Shown here: positions 25,245 to 37,020 of the stretch, one piece after another
How the letters are laid out: every line of letters starts with the position of its first letter
Position numbering within the stretch: the first letter of the stretch is position 1
NCBI GenBank assembly: GCA_026260175.1
Contig: JAKCWW010000367.1
Coordinates: 7,362-71,361, forward strand
Direction: 5' to 3'
Length of the DNA: 64,000 nucleotides
Source of the DNA: Reticulitermes lucifugus
Taxonomy: Eukaryota > Arthropoda > Insecta > Blattodea > Rhinotermitidae
The notes under the pieces: model-generated
The model's database searches: none
Told to the model about the DNA's origin: nothing
Seen by the model: only the letters and a program-made list of their open reading frames with translations
Made by a program: the position numbers and the translations under genes

Positions 25245-25445
25245 AAAAATATATATATATGCTGTTATTAGTCATTTTAAACACAAAAAATAAACTTTCA
25301 CTATGAAGAAATTTTATTTGCGTAAATGGTAGTAACAACAAAAATTGTGCAAGTCTGTGACTGCGTAAACTGAAACTGTGTAAGTAGGGGTGTGTTTGTA
25401 ATAAGACATGATAAACTGTTCTTTTCATCTTATGCTAGAAAGCAG

Positions 25446-25828
25446 TGACTCGTGTCTTATACCCACCCACACTTCTGTTCAGAATCTTTGTTGGTGCCAT
25501 GACGGAATGATGGCGTGTCAGTTGATGTTGATTGTGGAATTTTTGTGGCCATTACGCATAAATCTTGCTTCATTTGCGAAGAGCATATGGGAGAGCAAAC
25601 AAGGATTGCCGGCACACTTGTGCACGAGCCACTGCCAAGACTCTATCATATTTCGTCACCCTGTGGGCGTAGGCCTTGCACTCGCTGCAGGTGGTAAGGG
25701 TATAGGAGTTGGTTACGCAACACCCGCAACACAGTCGAATAGGGAAGGTGTTCTGCAGCTGCTATGACAAGCGTGCTGGTTTCACAGTGTTCGAACTTCC
25801 CTTGTCTTCCTTGTCTGCTGCCGCGCAA
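25446..25828 (-). pseudogene. Mariner-like transposase, central relic (end of HTH to first catalytic Asp)
   Basis: On the minus strand the frame gives YSTVLRVLRNQLLYPYHLQ then RVQGL (about 25650-25730), the characteristic end of the second helix-turn-helix in insect mariner-like transposases. Further on, in a shifted frame, come NPCLLSHMLFANEARFMRNG and a histidine/asparagine-rich stretch. The position where the family has the first catalytic aspartate (FTDEA) reads FANEA, so that residue is lost. Frameshifts and stops are present. It covers a different part of the protein from the relics at 6520 and 30572. Confidence 0.72.
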
Positions 25829-26109
25829 GCAAACGTGCTTCTTTTCCCAACAAGCCGATCAATTTTCAAATATGTTTTCATGTCTGGAATTCAGGAACCG
25901 AGAAACTTGATAAGCGGTGATAAGTGTAATCTGCTTTCATATTCTCACTATATTTGTACAGATGGAAGAGTAAGTTCTGTCGTCTGCTGAGTATACCACG
26001 TATATTGGGCTAATGATATACAGACGGACACAGCTCAGTGACGAGTGCCTGAGCCTGGTGCCTCTGAGGGTCGCGTTTGAACAGATATGTGCCGCCTAGC
26101 ATTTATCAG

Positions 26110-27049
26110 ATGGGTCAAAGCATGAGGTGAAACATTGCGTGTTAATTTCTTGTGGAATAAGTACGAATTGCCTCAACAGTTACACCGGTCCATTATTTAA
26201 CCTAGTTATAAGAAGGCTGATAAAACTGCTTGTAGTAATTGTTGGGTCATATCAGTGTTACCAACTGTGTACAGAAATTCACCCATAATTCTTCTCTCAA
26301 GATGAAGTCTATGTTAGACCTAATTATCGTGTATTATAAATGTGATTTTAAACGTAATATATCCATCCCCTACTAATCGGATATCCTGTATTTGCCAGAT
26401 ACATGATAAAAATTGCGATCCATTTTGCAGTACATAAGCTATTTATATGCCGATCCCAGTGGCCGTGCGGTCTAAGGCGTGGGTCTTCGGCCGCTCGCTT
26501 ACTNNNNNNNNNNNNNNNNNNNNNNNNNNNNNNNNNNNNNNNNNNNNNNNNNNNNNNNNNNNNNNNNNNNNNNNNNNNNNNNNNNNNNNNNNNNNCATGA
26601 AACCTCGACGAAACGAGGAGGCCCAGGCCCACATAGGGCTGTCGAGCCATAAAAAAAAGCTATTTATATAATTAAGGAAAGCCTGTGCTTAGGAGAGACT
26701 TTGTGTACAACATTCTGATTAAGTTTGTTGTATAATGACGAAAATGGTTAATCGATTTAAAGTGTTTAAATGAAACGTGTAATGAAATCTGTTAAAGTAA
26801 ATATTTGTCCAAAGGTTTCTTATTAAGAATGGCCTGAGATAAGGAGATGCTTTATCACTATTGCTTTCTGCTTCACTTATAATATGCCCTGGTGCTATCC
26901 AAGGAAAGTCAACAGAGAAAGAAATTGAAAGGAACACACCGTGACGCAGGAACACGGATGCTGTAAAGGAAAGAACGTGGCTCATTTGCTTCCCAATAAC
27001 GAGGATGGTCTGGAAGTAAATGCATATAAAACGTAGTTGTATGTTCAGG
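26110..27049 (+). pseudogene. Non-LTR retrotransposon (LINE) reverse-transcriptase relic, split by a SINE
   Basis: Translated blocks with intervening stops follow the order of an insect LINE reverse transcriptase. They are WNKYELPQQLHRSII and SYKKADKTACSNCWVISVLP (about 26153-26260), CDFKR near 26345, then after the SINE KPVLRRDFVYNILIKF (about 26680-26730), then LLRMA and DKEMLYH-type sequence near 26820, then ICFPITRMVWK near 26990. The SINE at 26449-26656 lies between conserved blocks, and a second SINE begins at 27050. The copy lacks both ends. The same family occurs at 29015 (minus) and 39915 (plus). Clade (RTE/BovB-like or other) is not assigned. Confidence 0.72.
26449..26656 (+). mobile_element. 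SINE family A, copy 3, inside the LINE relic, with assembly gap
   Basis: Starts GCCGATCCCAGTGGCCGTGC and ends GGGCTGTCGAGCCAT plus an A tail. The 13-bp target duplication AAGCTATTTATAT is perfect at 26436-26448 and 26657-26669. N bases occupy 26504-26595 (92), whereas the matching part of the 6143 copy is about 141 bp, so either this copy has an internal deletion or the gap size is only an estimate. The head is closest to the family consensus, suggesting a fairly young insertion. Confidence 0.92.
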
Positions 27050-27206
27050 TCTTTGCATGACTTAGGCGCTTAGTCGCCATGCCCTTCACCGCAGAGGCCT
27101 GGGTTTGTTTCCAATACATGCGAAATTTTCGAAAGTGACACTGGAACATTATTCTTCCAAGTACTTCAGTTTCCCATCACTTATAAATCCACCGGTACTG
27201 TTTATG
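27050..27206 (+). mobile_element. SINE family B, copy 2
   Basis: TTAGTCGCCATGCCC, CCGCAGAGGCCTGGGTTTG and GTGACACTGGAACATT align in order with the minus-strand copy at 4840-5010. It continues through CAAGTACTTCAGTTTCCC to ATCCACCGGTACTG. The junction with LINE sequence is at about 27050. Confidence 0.6.
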
Positions 27207-29014
27207 TATCCGTATATCATGCGAGGCATGCACAGGTCGCAGTGTTAGACGGTACGTAAGGTACATTGCTGCTGCCGTATTCTTGTAACACTATTTAGAA
27301 GTGTGAAGAATTCTCTAGAAGCCCGTACACTCTTTAGTTAAAATGTGTACATTTATGGGGCGTTAAAACCATGTGATAAACGTAACTAGCTTACAGTGTG
27401 TCATAATACAGTGTCTAAATGGGAAAGTAGGTAGTACACACTCCCCACTCTAAGGAGTTAAGCCTTTAAAACATAGTGGTTTCTATATGTACCGCTCGTT
27501 TTAACATTAAGAAATTTCATATTGCTAGAAAGCTACTTGTATAAGTTGCATTTTTCGGCCTCACAATAAATAGCGAGTGTACATCAGTACGTGATTAAAC
27601 ATTTTGTTTTTGTAATGGAGACGCAGTGTATTTACTCTTAGGTATGAACTGAATTGCTGTTTATTATTTATGTAAAATTTTTTCCGTAAGGTTTCAACTA
27701 GGCTTATTGAAACTACCACAGCCTCTCCATGTCTGTTCGGGTAGCTGTGACTGTATTGGATACGCAGCAGCGCAGAATTTGGGGTGGTTTTGCAGTTCGG
27801 GGATTGTGCGGGGAGCTAACAACTTGTAACCGCTTCCATTATAACACTGTTCTCTTTCAGGATATCTGTTTTTGATGTCATGATGGGCGCCAGTAGGATT
27901 CCGACATTAGATAATAGATGTCGCAATGAAAGGTGGTGGTGGGATTTGTAGGATGGGCAGCCATGAAGATCCTAGTAGTTGGTTCAGTGGTAAAGTCGAG
28001 CATGTCTCACAGGAATTTGGGGTGTAGCATTCACGAAAGGCTCGTCGAAACGTGGTTAAGACAAAGTCTGTAACAACAAATTAACTTCTCCCTTTAATCC
28101 CGCTGTATTGTTTCACTTAGTCACTTGAGCACATCAGTTCATGCACACAGTGAGATAATCATATACTGATATAGTTATTTATTACATTGTATCGATTACT
28201 TGTACATTAAGGTAATATGGTTAATAAAGCACTTAGTTTCACACTTATTTAGTGGGCGATATATTCCTCAACTTAATAGTCACTTAATCTCCAGTAATCC
28301 TGTGTAACATATAAGCACTTACGCGTAGCTCCTATTAACTCCTCTTGATAACTCCATATACCGGTATTGTGTACATTTTGAAGGTCTAAACTCTCGTATA
28401 TAGGACAGTCAGACGGAGAGCACCGCAAGTACGTGTGTTTCCTTCCATTCTAAATAGTTTTCGCGTTACGAAACTGCTTCTACGAAAATTTCAAATCAAA
28501 TGTAGAACGCACTGATTGGCTGTTCTTACTTCGAGTCTTCTGCTTTACTAATTTTCATTCAGTCAGCGGTTAAAAATATTTAAATCTTATTGGTCAGGTT
28601 ATCTCGCGAATACGTCATGCAGTTTTGACGCACATCTCTTTGCGAAGTGGGCAGAATGACTGCTCTCACACCATGAGGTATTGTCACTTAAATTGTCAAG
28701 CAGTTTAAATTTACTTCCTGAAGCACGGAAAAAAGCTGCCCAAAAGAAAACTTTTGTTTGGAAAATTTTTAGTTTTGCCTCTTGTAACTATCCGCTCTGC
28801 CACCACTGGAGGAGTTCGCGTTTGAAACTTAACTTTTGCTACGCCTTTCAGCGATAAGTCCGATGAATACTGATTGAGTGGCATAAGGATCATGCAGTTG
28901 CATTTTATTGTACGATGACATGTCCGGTACTCGAAAGGTACTTGCCCTGCTAAAAACTTACTCTGAGAAACGAGAACGTTACGAAATGTCACACAGGGCT
29001 CGAACTTGGACACT
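27207..29014. other. 1.8 kb unassigned
   Basis: Nothing recognised. Overlapping plus and minus frames at 28711-29174 run up to the LINE 3' end and are probably repeat-derived. Confidence 0.45.
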
Positions 29015-29690
29015 TACTTCTGGAAGACCTAAGCGACGAAAAATAATTCCATGGAGAAGACTCCTTCTTGGGAAGCTGAGAGTGCCTCACCTCGTCAATA
29101 AATTTCCCACATCACGTGGAACCCGAAATTTCATTACCGTCTTTACATGCGCCGTCCACTTGTCATTATCCTGAGCCAGATGTTTACAGCCAATGCAATC
29201 CCAGCTGATTTAAGGCCCCTTTTTCATTGTTCCCAAAGTACGCTTAGGTCTTCAAGCGGTCCCATTATTTCAGGTTGCTCACAAAAACGCTGTAGGCGTT
29301 TATGATCTCTGTTATGCGTGCCACATTCCCCGCCCATCTCATGCTCCTTGATTTTATCGCTCGAACAAGACTTGGCGAGGAATGCCAATCATGAAGATCC
29401 AATTATGTAATTTTCTCCAGACTGTTGTTACTTCCTCCTTTTTCGCCTAAATGTCTTTCATGTCACATCCTTAGCCCGTTTTCTTCTGTGAGAGGCCAAG
29501 ATTGATACCCATATAAAAGTAGGCAAGTTTATTGTTCTGTACATTTTAATGTTTGTATCTATAGATAGAAAATAGAAGAAGATTCTGCGTTGAATATTAC
29601 GAGCATCCTCTAATTTAATCGGATCTTAATTTCTTCTTTCATGAAAATTATTTGTGTGATTTCTAAATATTTGAAATTTGTCGCCTTATA
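29015..29690 (-). pseudogene. LINE relic: C-terminal coding end and 3' end
   Basis: Minus-strand translation, ignoring stops, gives FKYLEITQ near 29685, SWPLTEENGLRM, then IKSRSMRWAGNVARITEI near 29330, LAQDNDKWTAHVKTVMKFR near 29150 and FPRRSLLHG near 29060. That order (KYLG, then RMRWAGHVARM, then AQDRDxWRxLV, then SFSRRTLLHG) is the usual C-terminal half of the insect LINE whose other copies are at 26110 and 39915. The reverse-transcriptase core itself is missing, as expected for a 5'-truncated copy, but the edges are unclear. Confidence 0.72.
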
Positions 29691-30571
29691 AAGGATTTTA
29701 TTAGTGGAGAAAATTACATTATTCTTTTTGAGAACCTTGAAGGGGAAATGTTCTAAGGCACCTCAAGAAAAAGGTGGGACGGAGGGAACTGGACTCATGA
29801 CACCGGTGGCAATTTCTTGTAGACACGGTGACGACCTTTGGTTCCATAAGAGGTGGAGAAGTTTTTGATCAGCTGAGAAACTGTTACATACTCTGTAAAA
29901 CGACTGTCTCATGGAATTCCTCAGTTAATTAATTAGTTCCTTAATTTTCTGTTCTTTAGCCGATTCAGTATCAGCCCTATATAGAGAATTCATAATCATA
30001 TAAATGTTTTGAATTTTAAACATATTTGCATCATTGTGTAACATACTTGAAGTTCAACTGAAAGTTGCGTAACGATGCAGTTTTTCATCTATAATGCGTA
30101 TTGTCAATCTACTGTATTTGCTAGAATGTCTTCCATGAGCAGCCTTTATACAGGTTTGAAAAATATTCCTATAGCGCTAGAGACATGAGTACAGCAAACT
30201 GTTCAAATGCGAATGCTGAAGTTGTGTATTTCCATTTCTATCTGATTTCCTTGCCATCAGTATGTTTACCATCAAGTGAGAATGACAACATATGTGAATA
30301 GGAATGTATACATCAGTGCTATTACAGTAACTGACTTTGTGTACCTTATCTTCTCATTACTTAGAGTGTTTTACCATTTTTTTCGTTTTATACCCATGTA
30401 AAACCAATTGCCTTTCCTCGTTAATTCTTTTTTCTTGCTTATATTTTTAAATTTTACATGGATTATGTAGGTTTACTCCCATTGTAACACTAACACATGG
30501 TCTCTGAATTTTGTACTTGTGTTTCTGTAGAATTGATATTGTCAGTATATTTAATGCAGTTTTATTTCACC
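29691..30571. other. Unassigned between LINE and palindromic mariner
   Basis: GAGGTGGAGAAGTTTTTGATC and CAGCTGAGAAACTG near 29850 look repeat-like, but no second copy is present in the window. Confidence 0.4.
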
Positions 30572-31453
30572 GGGTGAGCCAGAAACACCTGGCGGTTTTT
30601 GAAACGAAACAACATTTTAACGCAAGTGGGAAAAATTTGATTAACCCTGGTAGATATAATTCATGCCCATGGAAATTCATGTTAATCTTTACTGTTTGAA
30701 TATAACACTTATCTTTCGATACCCTCCTCCAGTCGCGATGGAAAGATGTCATAACACGCTGTAGCATTTGTTTAGGAATCCCTTGAATACACTCTTTAAA
30801 TTCGCTGTTTTGAGTCATTAATACTGACAGGACGCTTCGCGTATACCTTGCTTTTGACGTAGCCCCAAAGGAAGTAGTCCGATACTGCAAGATGAGGCGA
30901 GCGGGCGGACCAGGTGCGCCAGAAACACCTGACGGCATTTGAAATTTGAAAATCAGCGTGGCCGCTGATCGGCGCTTTCATGCTGACCCTCACCATGCAC
31001 AATGATATTTGGAGCAACTGCCGATACAGCGCAGACTTTGATTAAAGTCTTCTGGACAATGTTTCCACGCAAACTCTTTTCTCGTTTCGCGGACATCTGG
31101 CCCTCCCACTCGCCTGATCTCGAAGTACCAGACTACTTTGTTTGGGGCTACATCAAAATCAGGGTATACGAAAAGCGTCCTGCCAATAGTTGTGACTTAA
31201 AACAGCGAATCCAGGAGTGTATTCAAGGGATCCCTAAAGAAATGCTGCGACTCGTTTTGACATCCTTCCCATCTTGACTGCAGGAGTGTTCGAACGACAT
31301 GGTGGTCACATAAAAATTGTCATATTTAAAAGGTAATGATTAGCGTGAATTTCCATGGACACGGACTGCATCCATCAGTGTTCATAAAATTTTTCCACTT
31401 TGCCGTAAAATGTTATTTCAATTCAAAAACCGTCAGGTGTTTCTGGCTCACCC
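30572..31453. mobile_element. Palindromic pair of mariner-like elements with transposase C-terminal remnants
   Basis: Both ends read GGGTGAGCCAGAAACACCTG (right end as complement), followed by similar sequence, giving imperfect inverted arms of about 340 bp. A third related terminus, GTGCGCCAGAAACACCTGAC, lies inside at 30914. The right half (30914-31453) therefore has both termini and encodes FADIWPSHSPDLEVPDYF, WGYIKIRVYEKRP and IQECIQGIPKEML on the plus strand. The left half encodes the equivalent RSPHLAVSDYFLWGYVKSK and ECIQGIPKQMLQRVM on the minus strand, with a frameshift between them. The ...RSPDL..xDYFLWG block is the last catalytic region of the transposase. Internally deleted and frameshifted, so non-autonomous. 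Confidence 0.83.
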
Positions 31454-32034
31454 TACAATACACTGTAATATTGCTTGAAATTGACGGGTCAAAAATTTAC
31501 ATTTTTCCCCCATATCAAAACCGTCTGTAGAAGTCATTCGACTCGTACTGGTTGTATATTGTCCAGTTACCCTTTCTCCGGCCCTGAAAATTTGGGAAAG
31601 GTAATGAAGTTTGTATTCTAGGACCTGATGCAGAAGTGGGTATGCCATAGCGAGAAAACATTCGCCGCGTGTCGTGGAATGTAATGAATTAATGTATTTT
31701 CTTAGTTCTGTTTTGATAAATTTATGTTTAAATTGTGATTATATATTTTTATTGTGTCGTAATTGTCACAGCCACTCAGAAAGGAAGTACAGTGAAGCAA
31801 GTTACCTCTATTTCTCTTATTAACATAATGTAACCATATGCCTGGCATGTTTCACAGAACCGGAGGTACGATAACTGGAGGGTACACGTACTGTCTGCAG
31901 ACTGTGTGTCGTAGAAAGTGTCTATTAATCTACATTTCACGAATTTTCTTGATGGTACGTGTTATAAGCTTCTGCGGCTGTGTTTATGAGGCGTCTGAGC
32001 AACGAACTGTTGAAAGAACGCAACTCTTATCCTG

Positions 32035-32160
32035 TGAGAGTCTGTCAGTCATTCTGCCTGCATGTAACAACTCGAAACACTGAACCGATTTTCCTGAAAT
32101 TTGATGCTCTGATGGTTTACTGAAATTTGACGAGACATTACAATTAGGTTAGAATCGAAC
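32035..32160 (+). mobile_element. Possible fragment of the GGCGCGTTCGC element family
   Basis: CATTCTGCCTGCATGTAAC followed by GAACCGATTTTCCTGAAATT and TGATGCTC resembles the body of the 45912-46218 element, which has ATGTATCAGCGAATTTCC then GTGAAATTTGATATTGG. No terminal repeat is preserved. Confidence 0.35.
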
Positions 32161-32654
32161 AAGAATTACTCCGTTTACAAGGTGAACCCCCTCTTTTCTG
32201 CAGCCACCTTGAAAGTAACTTAGCTATTGGAGCGAAAAATTATTAGGGCAAACGTTATTGAAAAAAGAAAACCCAGATTTTTAAATCTAATAAACTTTAC
32301 CCGTAAGTTGTATTGTTCAGAGATAATTCATGTGAAGTTTAATATTGTAACTACACAACAGATTGACTGTTTCGTTTCACGTTTGGAGATCATAGCCCTT
32401 TTATTTTTCGAACCATCTAATATTTCGTACAGATCGTAGCATAAACTTTGCCACTCTGCATGAACACCTAAAGAAGGCATCGTAGGCCATAGGTTTGGTG
32501 ACAGAAGAGCCTTGTCTCTTATTTAAATACTTATACGTCTTGGCAAATATGTTAAGCGGTTTGAGATTCTCACGGCGATGACGAATATAAAAGTCTTAAA
32601 ATGGATATGTAGATATGTAGACTGTTCATGGAAATTACTACCTCCTTCATCGCC

Positions 32655-32760
32655 ATAGGTGTTGGTGGAGGCAGCAGTTTCCTCTGAAACGTTGGTACAT
32701 ATCTACCAGTCCACGAGCCATGGCATCTTTATTTTGCCGTGTTTCATGAAGCTAATTAAA
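32655..32760 (+). mobile_element. GAAACGTCGGT element, single degenerate monomer
   Basis: GTTGGTGGAGGCAGCAGTTT leads into CCTCTGAAACGTTGG (GAAAC at 32686), then TACATATCTACCAGTCC. The inner stem GAGGCAGC...TTTCCTC and the downstream ATCTACC match other family members. A left-hand partner is not clear. Confidence 0.5.
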
Positions 32761-34209
32761 CAGTTGACTCCCTTCCTCTGTAAGTAATATTACCCAAATT
32801 GTTGTATTTACTTTCCAGAGTGAAAGACATCAGGCTGTACGCCCTTGTTCTTGCCTGCTCCGCTCGATTTGTGCTGTTCATAAAGGAGTATCAAAAGTGT
32901 GCATCCACGAACTGAACATTTGCCGGCTGTAACTGGTAGAAAACACCAGAATCTTTACGCTGTGCTCTCATTTGCTAATTCCTTCATTCTTTTATTCTTC
33001 TTCCTTATCTGTGTCTTGCATTACATCTCTCTCCTATATTCCCGCTGCACTTGTTTGTGTATCCTCCTCTTTTCAGATATTGATGACAATTTGTTTAATG
33101 AGTTGGATCCATTAGGAAGCCTTTCCTTAATGTGCACTCCGTGTTCCTCATCTCCTTTTTGCTTTAGAGAAGACAAATTCCTGGAGTAAGATTGTGCTGT
33201 CCGGATACAGCTTTTCTGATTTTACTTCTCCTTTTACTTTTTATATTTGCCGAATAAAATAGAAACAATATTTAAAATACATCAAACTGTGCTTCTAACT
33301 ACCTGATTCATAGTAATCCTCCATATTTCGTCATTAGAACATTGAACATTTGTTGTGTTCAACGGTAATATACGAATTACTATTAACTTACATTAAGTTG
33401 TGTCATTCAATTACGTTATGTTTGTATACGTGGGTTGGGCTTTGGGTTTGGTATTTTAGTTTGGATTACATATATTTTAGTTTTCATTTGTCGTAAACGC
33501 ATCCGTTTCACCTACATTCTAGGGAATATTATCATCATTTCCTTCGAGACGTTTGCTGCCCCCAGTTTTATGTTCATATTTTACAGTGGCGTCGTATTTC
33601 TGTTAGAAAGGTAAAGCTCTTCCCATGTCATCCCCGGACCGTCCAGCCCTTAGCGAGTCGCTATACTACTGCTCTACTCCGGCCGCCCGTATTTCTAATA
33701 ATGCGTTAAATTTCTTCAGATGTAATCTAAAATGTCTACATTGTCAACGCAATTGCAGTTGTAAGACTTGTCACTTGTGTTCATGAAGTTTCACGTCTTG
33801 TGGGATGTTACGCTATGTAGACTGAATAGTAACCTTTATTTAGGTACCTGTTTACCAGCCGACACAACGTAATATCCAGGACGACTTGAAACTTTATTAT
33901 TGAAGTTGCTCACATTCCTACAGAATCTGTATGTATGATATTGGTCGATTTTCATATAAAATCCCAAATGCCTGGCTTCGCAGTATCCTAATTTATCGTA
34001 GCAAGTCAATTAAATACGCTGTTCACTAGACTGCAATGTTAATGCTATTCATTCTACAGACGAGTGCACTTTAAAACGTTGTAGGTTTCTTGTAGTTCAT
34101 ACACCGCTCAGACCTTCAAATCTTTAAGCTGACACCCCCTCCTAACGGTTTTAAACTGACACCATATTGGAATTACTGGTGACGGATAGTCATACCTGTC
34201 CGGTATGAC
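32761..34209. other. Unassigned; short T/C-rich portion
   Basis: TTCATTCTTTTATTCTTC-type sequence at 32980-33080. A box B-like stretch on the minus strand near 33640 is too weak to call. Confidence 0.4.
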
Positions 34210-34590
34210 TGTTGTAGCAACATGTATGAAGATCTTTCAGTAAAGTCACAATGTGTTCTTTTGAGTTATGACACTCTCCAGTATGTTAGATGGGTACCGA
34301 CGTTTCTGAGGAAAATTCTGTGTCTGTCGTATGGGTAGAGTTAGATTACCTGTAACGTTGAAACCAAACAAAGGCTGAAAAATTATGGATTTGAGGTGTA
34401 CATTGTGATAAAAGCTTCATACTCGTGTCGTGTAAGTTTGACACCTTGCAGTCGAATAGAAGATGCTGGCAACATACTTCTGCGAAACATTTGTACTAAA
34501 AAACAGACTACACTGTGTCGTAACATTGAAGACCACAATCTGAATTTTTGTGTCCGTGGAGGCCTTAAATCTCACGTCAGATGGTGGAGG
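34210..34590. mobile_element. GAAACGTCGGT element, inverted dimer with wide spacer (copy 3)
   Basis: The minus-strand monomer has ACCGACGTTTC at 34296-34306, and its body CACTCTCCAGTATGTTAG lies to its left. The plus-strand monomer begins near 34460 with GAAGATGCTGGCAACATAC, TGCGAAACATTTGTAC (34482), GACTACACTGTGTCGTAAC and CCTTAAATCTCAC. Cores face each other across about 175 bp. Minus- and plus-strand open frames over the region appear incidental. Confidence 0.6.
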
Positions 34591-36769
34591 AGAGAGAAGT
34601 GCGGTGATGCCACAAGAATATCTACCCTTATAAAGTGAACAAAGAAGCTGAAAAACATGTGAAAAGTACCAGAATTCCTCAAGAAATATTTTTGCCACCC
34701 GGATGTATAAAAAGTGTTAGTTATAACTGCTATGTTAAAGTGTTATACAAGGCGCTGTGAAGCAGGACTTGACATTGTCACTCAGTTTATTTATAAAACA
34801 GTTTGTCAGGATGCATCTGAAATAGGAAGTTTGGTAACTTGTGCTTTTTCACGAAGGCAACGCAGAATCGTGCAGTGGATATACAAGTTTGCTTTATTGT
34901 ACAGATAATGAGCTTATTGTGTCATTTTTTTTTGTCTGAGCATGCTTTGGTTTCGTTTGTGGGAATGATCGAGCACACTGACTCAGCACAAAAAGATGTA
35001 TGTTATATTCAGGGATAATAATCCGCATTTTTAACTTCTTATACTAGTAGTGTTATCATTATCACGGATAAGGTACCTTCAGTTACACATTATTTTCTTC
35101 ACTTAACGCGCTGCCCAGCGTTTATTACAGTCTTTACGTCTCATGCGACATCAATAAGCATATTCAGATGAATCTGAGTTGTCAAATAACCTCGAACTTA
35201 TCCATGATTAATACTCTGATGCAAACACATTAGGCCATTAGTCAAGATCACTTAACCTTTTCAATACTGATATTTTCACCAGGAATGCGTTACTTTCTCT
35301 CTTTTTCGTATATTAAATTACTGCGCGTGTAGAAAGCTGCGAGTATCTTGTAAGTGTCAGGAGATGGCACGATAGGTTTCTCGTCACAGACATTTTCACA
35401 CGCAAATGACAGACAGGAAAGATGCTGTATTTCAAAGCGATATAACTCGTTCATAGCATTTGAGGCGTTAATCATTGATTCCTAGAAACCGTTCAAACGA
35501 CACTGAGATTTTGACATTAATTTAAAAGTAGTAATCACATTGAATTCGAGTTTCAGGCGCTTCATCAAACTAGCGAATGACAAGGATACTTGACTTCAGA
35601 ACCTGTGCCCTCTCTATTAGGCATACGTAATGTTTAAAGCAACAAATATGCCTACATTAAGTCCGAAAATATGTTGTGAAAGGCAAGGGACTACAGATTT
35701 CCAGCTTTTGTAATCCGATTATATGCAACCGAATTATATTTTCCTGTTTTGATAAAATAATCCAGCTCTGATGGACAATGCCGTATCTCGTCGAGTTCCC
35801 TCCCCTAATAATCATGACTATGAGAATTAGTCATAAAGAAATAAGATCGCAAGAAAAATCTATTTCTCTGTACCCAATGGAAAAAAATTTCGCACATAAG
35901 TTTTTAGCCAACGTATGTGAAAGCCGATACCTGAGCATAATATTGGGAACAACAAACCCAATAATTATTAGCGCTGCAACCAATGTAAAGTGTGTTATTA
36001 CCAGAACACGTGTACTAAAATGTAAGGTTTTGATGTTATGAAATATGAAATCTAACTCTTGATATTCCTAAACTCGATTTTTCTTGTTTTAAGAAGAGTT
36101 TTCCAAATGTTGCCTACCTGTGTTTTTCTTTGAAAAAGTGTGGCCTGAATATAGTTCATATATTGCCAAACTGAAACAAACATGGGCGTTACTTATTTCG
36201 TTACCGCCAGCACCATTCTTCTTAAACTCTGTGCTAATGATCTGGTGCATTTTATGCCTCTGAGGTTTGAAGCGGGTCCATATGCTTGTGCAATGAACGT
36301 CCAACACGTACTTCGCAATTCCTGTCACACGTTTTACATCCCACATCTACTGCAAAGGGAGACAAATTGTTGCATGTGTATCAGTTATTGCCTCCTTGGT
36401 TATATTAGGATGATTGCATAATTTCAACACGGCAGCTTCTCAGGAGGAAAAAAATTAGCAAGTGGAAGCATATGAATAGCAACAGTGCGGCTAGTGGGAT
36501 GTGACGTCACACGGTCTTGAAGAAATATACCGACTTTTTGAGGGCACGTGGCGATTTAATTTTTAAGTTATAGGGGGATTAAACAGGTTTATCGGGAATG
36601 TCGGTAAAGTTTTACCAGACTCCACAGCGTCACCTACCGCAAGACTGTGGTCTTCATGGTCGCCGTTGTGAGGACGTCAGATCTCGCAAAAATGAATATT
36701 CTGCTCATAATACACTACGCTACGGTTTCAGTGACGTCATCCGTCTTAATAACAGACCTGTAGCTGCAC
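34591..36769. other. 2.2 kb unassigned
   Basis: Frames up to 93 codons without motifs. TGACGTCA palindromes at about 36502 and 36731 could be CRE-like but have no gene beside them. Confidence 0.45.
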
Positions 36770-37020
36770 GTGACACCTCACTCAGGGTATGGACACCCTG
36801 CGAGCGTGTTGCTTGGAGGTTAGCGAGGTAGCAGCTGCTTGGCGGGAATGCGAGTTTCAGCAGCAAGATACTTATGCAGACGCTTAGAGGGAGAGGGGTC
36901 AGTGCGACCGCCTGGATAAGTTTCTTGTTGTTGGTTAACATTTCATTCCCGCCATACACCTGCTACCTACTAACCTCCAAGCAACACGCTTTCAGTGCGT
37001 CCGTACCCTCAAAGCGTCAC
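36770..37020. mobile_element. Long-hairpin MITE, 251 bp
   Basis: The left arm contains GCGTGTTGCTTGGAGGTTAG and GGTAGCAG, then GGCGGGAATG and AGATACTTATGCAGACG. The right arm carries their complements in reverse order (CTAACCTCCAAGCAACACGC at about 36970-36990, CATTCCCGCC near 36950, and so on). Arms are about 105 bp, imperfect, with a loop of about 25 bp near CTTAGAGGGAGAGGGG. Ends are GTGAC...GTCAC. No target duplication was recognised, so the superfamily is unassigned. Confidence 0.8.

Noticed and set aside
24846-25271. Longest non-repeat open frame (141 codons, plus strand)
   Set aside because: Its end is translated TA/TG microsatellite, no domain or splice context is visible, and this length is expected by chance in 64 kb.
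26020-26100. AGCTCAGTGACGAGTGCCTG, tRNA head-like
   Set aside because: No body matching any family follows; similarity is limited to one short block.
29745-29930. Repeat-like stretch (GAGGTGGAGAAGTTTTTGATC)
   Set aside because: It looks like a retroelement tail, but no second copy is present to support it.
33590-33690. tRNA-like stretch on the minus strand
   Set aside because: The box B position lacks a recognisable GTTCRANNC and no second copy was found.
36495-36740. TGACGTCA palindromes as promoter elements
   Set aside because: No gene start, TATA or CpG context is next to them; they may belong to repeats.
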